From contig ATTB01000006.1 in assembly GCA_000419465.1 (NCBI GenBank), forward strand, positions 1-42,394: a DNA stretch of 42,394 nucleotides, read 5' to 3'. The position numbers were made by a program, and so were the translations under genes. The stretch comes from an alpha proteobacterium SCGC AAA028-C07 (GTDB lineage Bacteria; Pseudomonadota; Alphaproteobacteria; Pelagibacterales; Pelagibacteraceae). This document shows positions 1 through 11,982 of this stretch, piece after piece. Within the stretch, counting starts at the first letter, position 1. Every line of letters starts with the position of its first letter. The notes under the pieces were generated by a model that searched no databases, was not told where the DNA came from, and worked only from the letters and a program-made list of their open reading frames with translations.

Positions 1-440
1 AGAATCTTCATAAAAATCAAATACTACAGAAATCTCATATTCCAGCAAACATTAGTCCAAAATTAAATAATCAAGCAAAAGTAATTGCAAAAAAAATTGC
101 AGATAAATTAAATTATATCGGAACTATGTGCGTTGAATTTTTTGTGACAAAAAAAAATGAATTATTAGTAAATGAAATAGCTCCAAGAGTTCATAATTCT
201 GGGCATTTAACAATGAATGCACATAATGTAAGTCAATTTGATAATCATATAAGAGCTGTATGTAATCTTAAGTTAAAAAAACCTAAAAAAATTCATAAAG
301 CAATTATGTATAATATTCTAGGCCATGATATTAAAAAATACAGATCAAAAGAAACTATTAGTAATGAATTCTTTTACGATTATGGAAAAAAAGAAATTAA
401 AGATAAAAGAAAAATGGGTCATCTAACTAAAATCTTTTAA
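1..440 (+). CDS. purK: 5-(carboxyamino)imidazole ribonucleotide synthase, C-terminal part (runs off the left edge)
   Basis: This is the C-terminal part of PurK, the ATP-grasp enzyme that carboxylates aminoimidazole ribonucleotide in purine synthesis. The frame is open from base 3, so the ATG at 126 is internal. The diagnostic stretch 'NEIAPRVHNSGH' matches the family's metal/ATP-binding segment (usually NEIAPRPHNSGH), and 'SQFDNHIRAVCNL' matches the following family region. The stop codon overlaps the stop of the convergent COQ9 gene by two bases. Identity follows from these motifs; most of the protein lies outside the window. Confidence 0.93.
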   Translation, partial: NLHKNQILQKSHIPANISPKLNNQAKVIAKKIADKLNYIGTMCVEFFVTKKNELLVNEIAPRVHNSGHLTMNAHNVSQFDNHIRAVCNLKLKKPKKIHKAIMYNILGHDIKKYRSKETISNEFFYDYGKKEIKDKRKMGHLTKIF

Positions 441-1075
441 TAACCACGACCTGCTTTTTGTATAGAAAAAAAACTAAAAAATTCTTTTAAATTTTTAAAA
501 AAATCTAATTTGATTTTAAATTGAGATATTAATTTTACATGTTCCAATGATTTTGAAATTTCTTCATTAAGATCTTTCGGTGTCAAATTATCTTTATAAA
601 AACTCAATATCAAAATTTTTAAATACACTGAGGATAAGATTAATCTTTTTGTATAAAAATTAAAATCTACTGAACGATCATTGGCATATGTCCACATAAT
701 ATCAGAAACAGAATATATGTAAGTTAGAACTTTATTTGAGTTATTGTCTTTAATTAAGTGAATAAAAATTTTCTTAATTAAATCTTTATTCTTTTTTTCT
801 ATCTGTAATCTTTTATTTAATAAAAAAGATATTTTTTCATTAGTTTTAGTAATCTTATCAACCTTGGACTTAACTTCACTCAAAAATCTTTGATCCAAAT
901 CCTCAAAAAACAAACTGCTAATTTTAAGTAATAATTCTTTTTTATCAAAAAAATCTAAATCTCCTATTTTTTTAAAAATAATATCTTGATCAATATTATC
1001 AAAATCTATTTTTTTAAAATTTTTATATAAATGATTTAAAATTTTATCTTTTTGTAACTTAGTAAAATCGGACAT
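437..1075 (-). CDS. COQ9 family protein (ubiquinone biosynthesis accessory factor)
   Basis: A 212-residue protein rich in lysine and leucine. Residues 125-144 contain 'DIMWTYANDRSVDFNFYTKR', which matches the COQ9 signature (W, then D/S-D-F-N-x-Y-T-K-R). In eukaryotes COQ9 binds lipids and presents ubiquinone precursors to the hydroxylase COQ7; in alphaproteobacteria it is assumed to act similarly at the inner membrane. The N-terminal half is poorly conserved and resembles the helical TetR-like fold only by composition. It follows mreD after 7 bp and may share the mreBCD transcript. Family assignment is good; the role is by homology. Confidence 0.8.
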   Translation of the reverse strand: MSDFTKLQKDKILNHLYKNFKKIDFDNIDQDIIFKKIGDLDFFDKKELLLKISSLFFEDLDQRFLSEVKSKVDKITKTNEKISFLLNKRLQIEKKNKDLIKKIFIHLIKDNNSNKVLTYIYSVSDIMWTYANDRSVDFNFYTKRLILSSVYLKILILSFYKDNLTPKDLNEEISKSLEHVKLISQFKIKLDFFKNLKEFFSFFSIQKAGRGY

Positions 1076-1082
1076 TAAAGAT

Positions 1083-1568
1083 TTAATAATAATAAAATAC
1101 TTTAAGAAAAGTTCTTATAACTGGGTAAAAAATAAGACTTACGATTATATTAATGGCTAATAATAAATATTCAAAAGGTGCTTGAGAAAAATAACTTATG
1201 ATAATAACCGATACAATTTGTGTGACCAATAATGATATAGCAAAAGCTATGAATTCATTTTGAAAATTTGTCTGCGTTCTTCTTTGCTTTAAATATGAAG
1301 CTAATTTGCTTAAAAGAATAAAACAAATTGGTGTCATTCCAAAAGGCATTCCTTGTAGTGAGTCAAAAATTAATCCTATAAAAAATAGAAAAGTAATTGA
1401 AAAACGTCCTTTATCAAAAAAAGAAAAGTAAAAAACTAATATATATTTAATATTTATAATTGGCCCTGGCGCAATCCAAGTATTTATAAAAATACTATCA
1501 TTAATGCAAATAAGCGTAAAAATAATATGCGCTGAATAAAATTTAATTTTTTCTATGTAAGAGTCCAT
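1083..1568 (-). CDS. mreD: rod shape-determining protein MreD
   Basis: A 161-residue, very hydrophobic protein with about five membrane segments and the MreD-like stretch 'GLIFDSLQGMPFGMTPICF', whose L-x-D-x-x-x-G-x-P-x-G pattern is conserved in the family. MreD is an inner-membrane part of the elongasome, which guides lateral wall synthesis. The start codon overlaps the mreC stop by one base (TAATG), indicating translational coupling. Position as third gene of mreB-mreC-mreD supports the call as much as the sequence does. Confidence 0.88.
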   Translation of the reverse strand: MDSYIEKIKFYSAHIIFTLICINDSIFINTWIAPGPIINIKYILVFYFSFFDKGRFSITFLFFIGLIFDSLQGMPFGMTPICFILLSKLASYLKQRRTQTNFQNEFIAFAISLLVTQIVSVIIISYFSQAPFEYLLLAINIIVSLIFYPVIRTFLKVFYYY

Positions 1569-2428
1569 TATTTTTTAACCTTCAAAATTGAAACATAATT
1601 CAATTGATGCTCCTTAAAACCAAGATCAACTGAATATTTTCTTTTTTTTATATCTTTTTTATTGTCAGTAATTATTTTTCCAACGTATAAACCTTCCTTA
1701 ATAATCCCATCTGAACCAGAGGTATAAATTTGATCGTTATTTTCAAAAACAGCATTTTGAGGAAGAAAAAGTAATTGCGCCCCTCCAAGACCATTACCTT
1801 TTAAAATTGCATTAACTCCTCTTGATGGAATGACTACAGGAATTCTACTATTAAGATCCGTGATCACCATAGCTTTTGAGCTGAACAAATTAACTTCTGA
1901 AATTTTTCCAAGATAAACATTGTTTCGTACAATCGCCTGTCCTAATTGTACGCCCTCATTAGATCCTATCGTTAAAATTAAATTTTTAGCAAATTCATTT
2001 GTATCTTCATGAATTATTTTTGCATAAACAGATACATAGTCATCTCTATTCTTAATTCCTAAAACTCTTTTTAAATTATCATTTTCATTTTTAAAAAATT
2101 GTAATTCTCGTTTTTCTGCATTTAATTGTTCGATTTCGTCTTTGAGTTTTTTATTCTCTAAAACAATATTAAAATTAAAGTATTGTCTGGCTGAGCTACC
2201 AAAGTTAGAAACAAGCTTAACTGGAGTATTGACTACATAAATACTGTAAGTAATTCCATCGTTAATTAATGCTTTTAAAAATCTAATAGCTTTAAAATCA
2301 CTTTTTTCTGAAAATAAGAATGAAAAAGAAATTATAAGATAAGTAGGAAGAAGAAATTTTTTACTAATAGTTTTTTGTAATGCTGATACGCCTGGAGTTG
2401 AGCTTCTTGCAAGCTGATTTTGACTCAT
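1568..2428 (-). CDS. mreC: rod shape-determining protein MreC
   Basis: A 286-residue protein with a short cytoplasmic N-terminus, one membrane anchor at about residues 28-42, a coiled coil at about 90-120 (repeated L/E/K heptads), then the periplasmic beta domain with conserved elements 'TIGSNEGVQLGQAIV' and 'DLNSRIPVVI'. This is the standard MreC layout and length. MreC links the cytoplasmic MreB filament to PBP2 and RodA; those genes (mrdA, rodA) are also in this window but 20 kb away. It lies 19 bp downstream of mreB. Confidence 0.92.
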   Translation of the reverse strand: MSQNQLARSSTPGVSALQKTISKKFLLPTYLIISFSFLFSEKSDFKAIRFLKALINDGITYSIYVVNTPVKLVSNFGSSARQYFNFNIVLENKKLKDEIEQLNAEKRELQFFKNENDNLKRVLGIKNRDDYVSVYAKIIHEDTNEFAKNLILTIGSNEGVQLGQAIVRNNVYLGKISEVNLFSSKAMVITDLNSRIPVVIPSRGVNAILKGNGLGGAQLLFLPQNAVFENNDQIYTSGSDGIIKEGLYVGKIITDNKKDIKKRKYSVDLGFKEHQLNYVSILKVKK

Positions 2429-2447
2429 ATTAGATTAATATAACTTT

Positions 2448-3494
<1,047 letters not shown>

Positions 3495-5054
3495 TTAAGC
3501 AGAGGCACTCAAGTCTGGGCTTGGTGCAGTTCTTTTTCTCTTAATAATTAATTTATTTAGTGCATTTATATACGCTTTTGCCGAAGCAACAAGAGTGTCT
3601 GTGTCAGCGGCCTGACCTACAGAAATCTTGCCTTTTTCTTCAATTCTTACACTCACTGTTGCTTGCGCATCAGTTCCTTCGGTTACCGCTTGTACTTGGT
3701 AAAGCTGAAGATTAACATTATGAGGATAGATTTTTTTTATTGCTTTAAATATCGCGTCCACAGGACCGTCTCCTTCTGACTCTGTTTTTTTAATTTCGTC
3801 ATAAATCATAAGTTCAATTTTTGCTTTTTGTGGTCCTTTAGTTCCAGCAATAACTTCTAATGAAGATAAACTAATAGCATTATTATGTTTCATTAAATCA
3901 TCATCAATTAATGCAATAATATCTTCATCAAAAACGTGTTTTTTTTTATCTGCTAAATCTTTAAATTTTTTAAAAGCATTATTTATTAATTCATCAGTTA
4001 AATCTGGGTAACCTAATTCAGCGGCTTTATCTTTGAATGCATTTCTGCCGGAATGTTTGCCCATAACTAAAGAAGATTTTGTAACTCCAACGCTTTCTGG
4101 CGTCATGATTTCATAGGTTTTTTTATTTTTTAACATTCCATCTTGATGAATTCCTGACTCATGCGCAAAAGCATTTTTTCCAACGATAGCTTTATTAAAT
4201 TGAACTGGAAAGCCCGTTACATTTGCAACTAATTTTGAACAACTGCTAATTTTTTTTGTATTAATATTTGTTTTATAAGGCATCAAATCACTTCTTGTTT
4301 TCATTGCCATTACAATTTCTTCTAAAGCAGCATTTCCTGCTCTTTCGCCAATACCATTAATCGTACATTCAATTTGTCGCGCCCCAGCTTTTACCCCAGC
4401 TAAAGAATTTGCAACTGCAAGTCCAAGATCATTATGACAATGAGTTGAAACAATTGCCTTGTCTATATTTGGAACTTTATCAAATAATAATTTAATTGTT
4501 TTAAAATATTCATCTGGAATCGTATAACCAACAGTATCTGGAATATTAATTGTTCTTGCTCCACATTTGATTGCAAGTTCTACTGTTTTGCATAAAAAAT
4601 CAGGAGCAGTTCTGGTACCGTCTTCTGGTGACCATTCAACATCATCTGTAAATCTTCTGGCTAAAGTAACGCTATCTTTAATTAATTCCAAAACTTCTTT
4701 TGGAGTTTTTTTTAATTTATGCTTCATGTGTAAAGGAGAGGTTGAAAGAAACGTATGAATTCTAAAACGTTTTGCATTTTTTAATGCGTCTTTGCATCTT
4801 TCAATATCTGCTTTAACTGCTCTGGCTAATCCACAAGGAATAGTTTTTTTTAAAATTTTTGCAATTTCTGATACGGCCTCGAAATCACCGTTAGAAGCAG
4901 CTGGAAATCCAGCTTCCATAACGTCAACTCCTAAGTCTTCAAATGCACGTGCAATTTGAATCTTTTCTTCAAGACTCATTGAAGCTCCTGGAGATTGCTC
5001 TCCATCTCTTAATGTGGTGTCAAAAATGATAATTTGATTATTACTTTTTGCCAT
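3495..5054 (-). CDS. leuA: 2-isopropylmalate synthase
   Basis: A 519-residue protein catalysing acetyl-CoA plus 2-oxoisovalerate to 2-isopropylmalate, the first committed step of leucine synthesis. The TIM-barrel domain starts with 'FDTTLRDGEQSPG' (R16 and D17 catalytic/metal) and holds the metal-binding 'STHCHNDLG' with H205 and H207. The C-terminal third (about 390-500) is the LeuA allosteric domain that normally gives leucine feedback inhibition. 'GERAGNAALEE' is also conserved. The length is typical of the bacterial long form. It lies downstream of ilvBHC, forming a branched-chain cluster. Confidence 0.96.
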   Translation of the reverse strand: MAKSNNQIIIFDTTLRDGEQSPGASMSLEEKIQIARAFEDLGVDVMEAGFPAASNGDFEAVSEIAKILKKTIPCGLARAVKADIERCKDALKNAKRFRIHTFLSTSPLHMKHKLKKTPKEVLELIKDSVTLARRFTDDVEWSPEDGTRTAPDFLCKTVELAIKCGARTINIPDTVGYTIPDEYFKTIKLLFDKVPNIDKAIVSTHCHNDLGLAVANSLAGVKAGARQIECTINGIGERAGNAALEEIVMAMKTRSDLMPYKTNINTKKISSCSKLVANVTGFPVQFNKAIVGKNAFAHESGIHQDGMLKNKKTYEIMTPESVGVTKSSLVMGKHSGRNAFKDKAAELGYPDLTDELINNAFKKFKDLADKKKHVFDEDIIALIDDDLMKHNNAISLSSLEVIAGTKGPQKAKIELMIYDEIKKTESEGDGPVDAIFKAIKKIYPHNVNLQLYQVQAVTEGTDAQATVSVRIEEKGKISVGQAADTDTLVASAKAYINALNKLIIKRKRTAPSPDLSASA

Positions 5055-5139
5055 ATTTTCTAAACTTAATTTAGCTAAAATTAAAAATCTACTGATAAAT
5101 ATTTTTCAATATTTAGTCGATTTTTAAACTATTAAAATT

Positions 5140-5156
5140 GCTTAATAAAATTAAGC
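5140..5156 (-). terminator. possible weak terminator after ilvC
   Basis: A 7-bp inverted repeat with a 3-base loop (GCTTAAT / ATTAAGC) lies 4 bp past the ilvC stop and is followed on the minus strand by a T-rich stretch (AATTTTAAT). It has the position and form of an intrinsic terminator or attenuator separating ilvC from leuA, but the stem is AT-rich and the T run is short. Such palindromes also arise by chance in DNA of this composition. Confidence 0.35.
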
Positions 5157-5160
5157 TTTC

Positions 5161-6739
<1,579 letters not shown>

Positions 6740-6743
<4 letters not shown>

Positions 6744-8503
6744 ACCAAGGTCTTTCCTGCTTTAGAAATTTTAGTTTCTTTTTCATCTTCTGGACTTAAA
6801 ATCATTTCATTATGCGCTTTTCCTGAAGGTATCATTGGAAAACAATTTTCAACTCTATCTACAACGCAATCAAAAAGTACTGGTTTGTCTGATTTAATCA
6901 TTTGTTTAATTTTTATGTCTAACTCATCAGGGGTTGTTGCTCTAATTCCAACAGCACCATAAGCTTCCGCTAGTTTAACAAAATCTGGTAAAGCCTCTGT
7001 GTAGCTTTCTGCATAGTTTTTTTCATGAAGCAACTCTTGCCACTGTCTGACCATTCCCATGTACTGATTATTTATAATAAATATTTTAACTGGAAGTCTA
7101 TATTGAACTGCAGTAGACAATTCTTGAATATTCATCAGAATTGAAGCCTCACCCGCAACATCAACAACTAACTTTCCAGGATTTGCTAATTGAACTCCAA
7201 TTGCTGCAGGAAGACCAAAGCCCATTGTTCCAAGACCGCCAGAAGTCATCCATCTTTTTGGTTTATTAAATTTATAATATTGAGCTGCCCACATTTGATG
7301 TTGCCCAACTTCAGTTGTAATAAAAGTATCTTGACCTTTTGTTAGTTCGTACAATCTTTCAATTGCATATTGTGGCTTAATTGTTTTTTTTCCCTGGACA
7401 AATGACAGGCATTTTTTTTCTCTCCATTTATTAATTTGCTTCCACCATTCACTAATATTTTCTTTATTTGAATTTTTAAAATTGGGATATTTTTTCTTAA
7501 AAACTGTAATTAGTTTATTTAAAACATTTTCAACATCACCAACAATTGCATGATCAACTTTTATAATTTTATTTATAGATGATGGATCAATATCAATATG
7601 AATTTTTTTAGATCCTGGTGAAAATTTATCAATTTTTCCTGTGATACGATCGTCAAAACGAGCTCCAATATTTATCATCAAATCGCAGTCATGCATGGCA
7701 TTATTTGCCTCATAAGTTCCGTGCATTCCTAACATGCCAAGAAATTGCTGATCATCCCCTGGAAAAGCTCCTAGTCCTTGTAGTGTTGAAGTAATAGGAA
7801 AACCAGTCATGCGAACTAAATCATGAAGAAGCGCTGAAGCTTTATCTCCAGAATTTACAACTCCTCCTCCAGAATAAATAATTGGTTTTTTTGATTTATA
7901 AATTAAATCGACAATCTTATCTAATTCGGAAGATTCAACTTCTGTTACAACTTTATTAATTTTTTGTATTACATCTTCCTTTTTTACATATTCTGTTTTC
8001 TGAAACTGTATATCTTTTGGAATATCAACTAAAACTGGTCCTGGTCGGCCGCTGGTTGCGATATGAAATGCTTTATGCATAATAATTGGAAGGTCTTTAA
8101 TATTTTTTACTAACCAATTATGTTTTGTGCATGGTCTTGTAATACCCGTCGTATCACATTCTTGAAAAGCATCTGTTCCAATTAAATGAGTTGGCACTTG
8201 ACCAGTAACACAAACTAAAGGGATTGAGTCCATGTAAGCATCCGTTAACGCTGTAACCATATTTGTTGCTCCTGGGCCTGAGGTAACTAAAACCACTCCT
8301 GGTTTTCCTGATGATCTTGCATAACCTTCTGCTGCATGTCCTGCTCCTTGCTCGTGTCTAACAAGAATATGTTTAATTTTTTTATGATTTCTTAATTCAT
8401 CATACAAAGGAAGGATAGCGCCTCCTGGATAACCAAAAATATATTCAACGCCATGATCAGCGAAAGCTTTAAATACGATTTCTGCTCCAGTTATTTGTGA
8501 CAT
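6740..8503 (-). CDS. ilvB: acetolactate synthase, catalytic large subunit
   Basis: A 587-residue thiamine-diphosphate enzyme condensing pyruvate with pyruvate or 2-oxobutyrate. The catalytic glutamate is E51 in 'VRHEQGAGHAAEGYAR'. Domains are in the usual order: TPP-Pyr domain (about 1-170), central FAD-binding domain (about 190-330), TPP-PP domain (about 375-560). The ThDP/Mg2+ motif is G451-E452-A453, then 24 residues, then N478-N479; many homologues have GDG or GDA here, so the metal-ligand Asp is replaced by Glu. First gene of ilvB-ilvH-ilvC. The symbol could equally be ilvI. Confidence 0.95.
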
Positions 8504-8547
8504 ATAAATTTTCTGAAAAAATCAATCTAAACTAGTTAATTTAACGG

Positions 8548-9463
8548 TCAAGATGAAGTCACTAAATTTATAATTTTTTTAGTTAAAGTATCAAAATTAG
8601 GGCTGAAAAGACTTGTCCATTCCTTCATGTGTCCCCTAAACCAAGTTCTCTGTCTTTTTACATACCTTCTTGTTCTTACGAATGTTTCTTCGAAAGCCTG
8701 TTCTATTGAAATTTTTTTATTTAAATATTTTTTAATTTCTTCAATTCCTAAAATCTTATTAGCCGGTAAACTTGGATTTATTTTCAATTTTAAAAATTTT
8801 TTAACCTCATCGATTGCACCAATTTCAAACATCTTTTTTAAACGTAATCTTAGTAATTTTTGTAAAAAATTATTCTCAGGATTAATAAATATTTTGACAA
8901 AATGATAATTACTAAAATAATTTTTATTTTTTTTTTGCCAATCAATTAAAGATTTTTTTGTAAAAGTTGCAACTTCATAGGCTCTTATTAGTCTGTGTGT
9001 ATCATTTTTTTTTTATCTTGTTCTGAACCAAAGGATCTAATTTGACAAGCAAACTATAAAACTTATCGTTACCTAATTTTGCATTTAACTTTCTTGCTTT
9101 TGTTCTGATTGAATCTGGAATTTTCGGAATATTAGAAATGCCCTCTGTTAATAATTTAAAGTACAATCCTGTGCCGCCAACAAAAATAGGTTGTTTTTTT
9201 TTCTTTATAATTTTATTTAAATTTAATTTAACTTTTTTTAACCATTCTCCAGCAGAAAAATTATTTTTTACAGAAATGTTTCCATAAAGATAATGATAAA
9301 TATTAGAATAACTCTCTGGTCTAGCTGATAAAATTTTAATCTCTTTGTAAACCTGCATGCTATCAGCATTAATAATTTCACCATCTATTTTTTTAGCGAG
9401 ACTTAAGGCGATTTCGGATTTACCAGAACCAGTGGGTCCTGCGATAAGAATGATTTTTTGCAT
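8548..9463 (-). pseudogene. miaA: tRNA dimethylallyltransferase, reading frame broken in an A10 tract
   Basis: MiaA adds a dimethylallyl group to A37 of tRNAs reading UNN codons. The first frame (9463 to 9002) has the P-loop 'GPTGSGKS' (9-16), 'NADSMQVY' (32-39) and 'GGTGLY', then stops right after an A10 run (T10 on the plus strand at 9005-9014). One A fewer would continue into 'NDTHRLIRAYEVA', the conserved N-D-x-x-R-x-x-R-A segment, and then intact to 8548, including 'KRQRTWFRG'. The restored protein is about 304 residues, normal for MiaA. No second lesion is visible. It may be a recent mutation, a sequencing error, or a gene rescued by transcriptional slippage on the A tract. Confidence 0.88.
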
Positions 9464-9474
9464 TAGTAAAAATT

Positions 9475-10902
9475 TTATTTAATTTTTACGCCAATAAATT
9501 TGCTTTGATTATTGCTATCTAAGATCGTCAATAAAATTGAATTTGTGTTTTTTTTAATTTCTTTTTTAAATTGATCCTCAAAATTTTTAACATTACTTAC
9601 TGAAATATTGGCAACTGCTATAATAATCTCACCTTCTTTCACTGGTAATAAAGCTAAAGGACTGTCTCCGCTAATCTCCAGAATGTACACCCCTTTTTTA
9701 TCTTTTAAATTAGATCTTTGTTCGACATCTTGATTATTTATATTTCTAATTTTAATTCCAAGCTCTTTAATAGTAACAATTGAAGGAATTAATTGTTTGT
9801 TATTTTCTTTTTTATATTCGCTTGTTTCTTCAAGTCTCGTAACGGTAATATTTTTTGTTAATATTTTTTTATTTCTCCAAACTTTAACCTCAACACTTTG
9901 TCCAATAGGAGTGTCAGCTACAATTTTTGGAAGCTTTCTCATGTTATCAACTTTTTTATTATTGAATTCTAATATGATATCGCCCGCTTCTATCCCGGCT
10001 TTATCTGCTGGTCCGCCTGCCGAAGCGCTTGATACTAAAGCTCCTTCTTGACTCTTAAGTCCTAAACTATCTGCAATTTCTTTTGTTACTTCTTGAATTC
10101 TAACGCCAATATATCCTCTCTTTATTTCTCCAAATTCTGTAATTTGTTTAACAACATTCTTTGCAAAATTTGCAGGGATAGCAAAACCGATACCTACGGA
10201 TCCACCTGAGTTAGAAAGTATAGCGCTGTTAATGCCAACTACTTCCCCTTTGACATTAAACAACGGTCCTCCAGAATTTCCTTGGTTTATTGATGCATCT
10301 GTTTGAATAAAGTCATCATATTTTCCAAGACTAATATCTCTATTTCTTGCAGATATAATTCCAGCTGTAACAGTACCACCTAATCCAAAAGGGTTTCCAA
10401 TTGCAACAACCCAATCACCTACTCTCGCTTTATCTGAATCTGCAAATGTTACTGCTTTTAAATTATCTTTTGTATTAATTTTAATAACTGCAATATCGCT
10501 CGTTGGGTCTGTTCCTAAAACTTTTGCTTCATATTCTTTGCCATTAGTTAATTTTACAAAAATTCCTTCTGCACTTTGAATAACATGATTATTAGTAATT
10601 ATAATCCCTGCTTTATCAATGATAAATCCAGATCCAAGAGATTGAGTTTTTCTTTTTTGTGGACTTCCACCTCTATCAAAGTCTTTAAATAAATCCTCAA
10701 ATGGATGTCCTGGGGGAAATTGAAATGGAAATGGATTTTGAGGTCTTGTTTCTATAACTCGTGTTGCAGAAATGTTTACAACGGATGGTATTAATTTTTC
10801 AACTAAATCTGCAAATGAATCTGGTACTTCTTTTGAATTTAAATTTGTAATTAATAAAACATTACAAAATACAATTAATAAAAATTTTTTGAAAATTTTC
10901 AT
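9475..10902 (-). CDS. periplasmic serine protease of the DegP/HtrA (Do) family
   Basis: A 475-residue precursor with a signal peptide (lysines, then a hydrophobic core to about residue 23). The trypsin-like domain has the complete triad: H106 in 'TNNHVI', D136 in 'TSDIAVI', S210 in 'GNSGGPL'. Two PDZ domains follow (about 265-355 and 375-470); 'RGYIGVRIQEVT' and 'GALVSSASAGGPADKAGIEA' mark the first. The proline/phenylalanine-rich loop at 54-75 resembles the LA loop of Do proteases. Family role: degrade or chaperone misfolded envelope proteins. It overlaps the DUF2065 gene by 4 bp and follows hflKC, an envelope quality-control group. Confidence 0.95.
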   Translation of the reverse strand: MKIFKKFLLIVFCNVLLITNLNSKEVPDSFADLVEKLIPSVVNISATRVIETRPQNPFPFQFPPGHPFEDLFKDFDRGGSPQKRKTQSLGSGFIIDKAGIIITNNHVIQSAEGIFVKLTNGKEYEAKVLGTDPTSDIAVIKINTKDNLKAVTFADSDKARVGDWVVAIGNPFGLGGTVTAGIISARNRDISLGKYDDFIQTDASINQGNSGGPLFNVKGEVVGINSAILSNSGGSVGIGFAIPANFAKNVVKQITEFGEIKRGYIGVRIQEVTKEIADSLGLKSQEGALVSSASAGGPADKAGIEAGDIILEFNNKKVDNMRKLPKIVADTPIGQSVEVKVWRNKKILTKNITVTRLEETSEYKKENNKQLIPSIVTIKELGIKIRNINNQDVEQRSNLKDKKGVYILEISGDSPLALLPVKEGEIIIAVANISVSNVKNFEDQFKKEIKKNTNSILLTILDSNNQSKFIGVKIK

Positions 10903-11090
10903 TGAAATTTTTTTATATACGCTATTATTATAAAACCTATAATAGCAAAAATAAGCCCTCCAACTCTTAATTTTTGCTCTGATAAATCTTTCATGGAATT
11001 TAGCATACTCTTCATACCCCTTGGAAATAATGCATAGAGAAGACCTTCGATAAACAGCAATAAACCAACTGCTGTTAAAATCTCAAGCAT
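10899..11090 (-). CDS. DUF2065 (YjeT-like) small inner-membrane protein
   Basis: A 63-residue protein with two membrane segments (about 3-23 and 43-60) joined by a short basic loop containing 'FPRGMKSML'. Size and pattern match the DUF2065/YjeT family, often found next to hflKC and degP-type genes in proteobacteria, as here. Function is unknown; context suggests a part in membrane proteostasis. Its stop overlaps the start of the protease gene, and it lies 4 bp after hflC. Confidence 0.8.
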   Translation of the reverse strand: MLEILTAVGLLLFIEGLLYALFPRGMKSMLNSMKDLSEQKLRVGGLIFAIIGFIIIAYIKKFQ

Positions 11091-11094
11091 TAAG

Positions 11095-11982
11095 TTATTT
11101 TTTTAAAACTTTTTTAAGACCAGACTCGCCGAAATATCTAAAAAATTCACTATCCGGTGACAAGACTAAAGATGTTTCGCTGCCACTAATCAAAGATTTT
11201 TCATAAGACTGCATTGCTCTATAAAAACTAAAAAATTCAGGGTCTCTTCCAAATGCTTCTGCAAATATTTTGTTTCTAAGACCATCCCCTTCCCCCCTTG
11301 TAATTTGAGCGGTTTTTCTTGCGTCAGCTAATATGATAGCAGCTTCTTTATCAGCTATAGATTTGATCGTTTGTCCAACTTCAAAGCCCTGGGCTCTAAA
11401 CTCTTTTGCTTCTCGAGTTCGCTCAGTTTGCATTCTTTTAAAAATTGCCTCGCTATTAGCAGATGGCAGATCTGCTCTTTTAATACGCACATCAATGACA
11501 TCAATACCAAAGTCTTTAGCTTCTTCAGCGACATCTTTAGTAATTTGACTCATAAGTTTGTTTCTATTGGTTGAAATCAAATTAACTAGGTTTTCCTTAC
11601 CTAAAACACCTCTTATTTTAGCGTTAATAATTGATGATAATCTTGATTGAGCAATTCTCTCATTTCCTACTGAGATATAAAATTTTAATGGATCTTTAAT
11701 TATAAATTTTGCATAAGCATCAACAATTATTCTTTTTTGGTCTAAAGCTATAACCTCTTCCGCTGGAGCATCAATATCTATTACTCTTTTATCAAGGTAA
11801 TGAACATTTTGAATTAAAGGAATTTTAAAATACAAGCCCGCATCTTTATAAACTTTTTTTGGTTCTCCTAATTGCAAAACAATTGCCTGATGAGTTTCTT
11901 TTACAATAAAGAATGTTGAATAAATTAGTAAGCCAGTCAACACAGCTGCGAAAGCTGAAATTTTTAATATTTTTTCAGACAT
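11095..11982 (-). CDS. hflC: HflC, stomatin/prohibitin-family modulator of FtsH
   Basis: A 295-residue SPFH-domain protein with one N-terminal membrane anchor (about 6-27) and the band-7 domain facing the periplasm. 'QAIVLQLGEPKKVYKDAGLYFKIP' region residues and the Ala/Glu-rich helix 'FRAQGFEVGQTIKSIADKEA' are typical. HflC forms with HflK the cage that encloses FtsH and restrains its degradation of membrane proteins. Its start overlaps the hflK stop by one base. It is shorter than HflK and lacks the Gly/Pro-rich N-terminus, which separates the two paralogues. Confidence 0.94.
   Translation of the reverse strand: MSEKILKISAFAAVLTGLLIYSTFFIVKETHQAIVLQLGEPKKVYKDAGLYFKIPLIQNVHYLDKRVIDIDAPAEEVIALDQKRIIVDAYAKFIIKDPLKFYISVGNERIAQSRLSSIINAKIRGVLGKENLVNLISTNRNKLMSQITKDVAEEAKDFGIDVIDVRIKRADLPSANSEAIFKRMQTERTREAKEFRAQGFEVGQTIKSIADKEAAIILADARKTAQITRGEGDGLRNKIFAEAFGRDPEFFSFYRAMQSYEKSLISGSETSLVLSPDSEFFRYFGESGLKKVLKK

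Noticed and set aside
8926-8935. Second A10 run in miaA as another frameshift
   Set aside because: The frame reads through it correctly (W-Q-K-K-N) and joins conserved sequence on both sides, so it is not a lesion.
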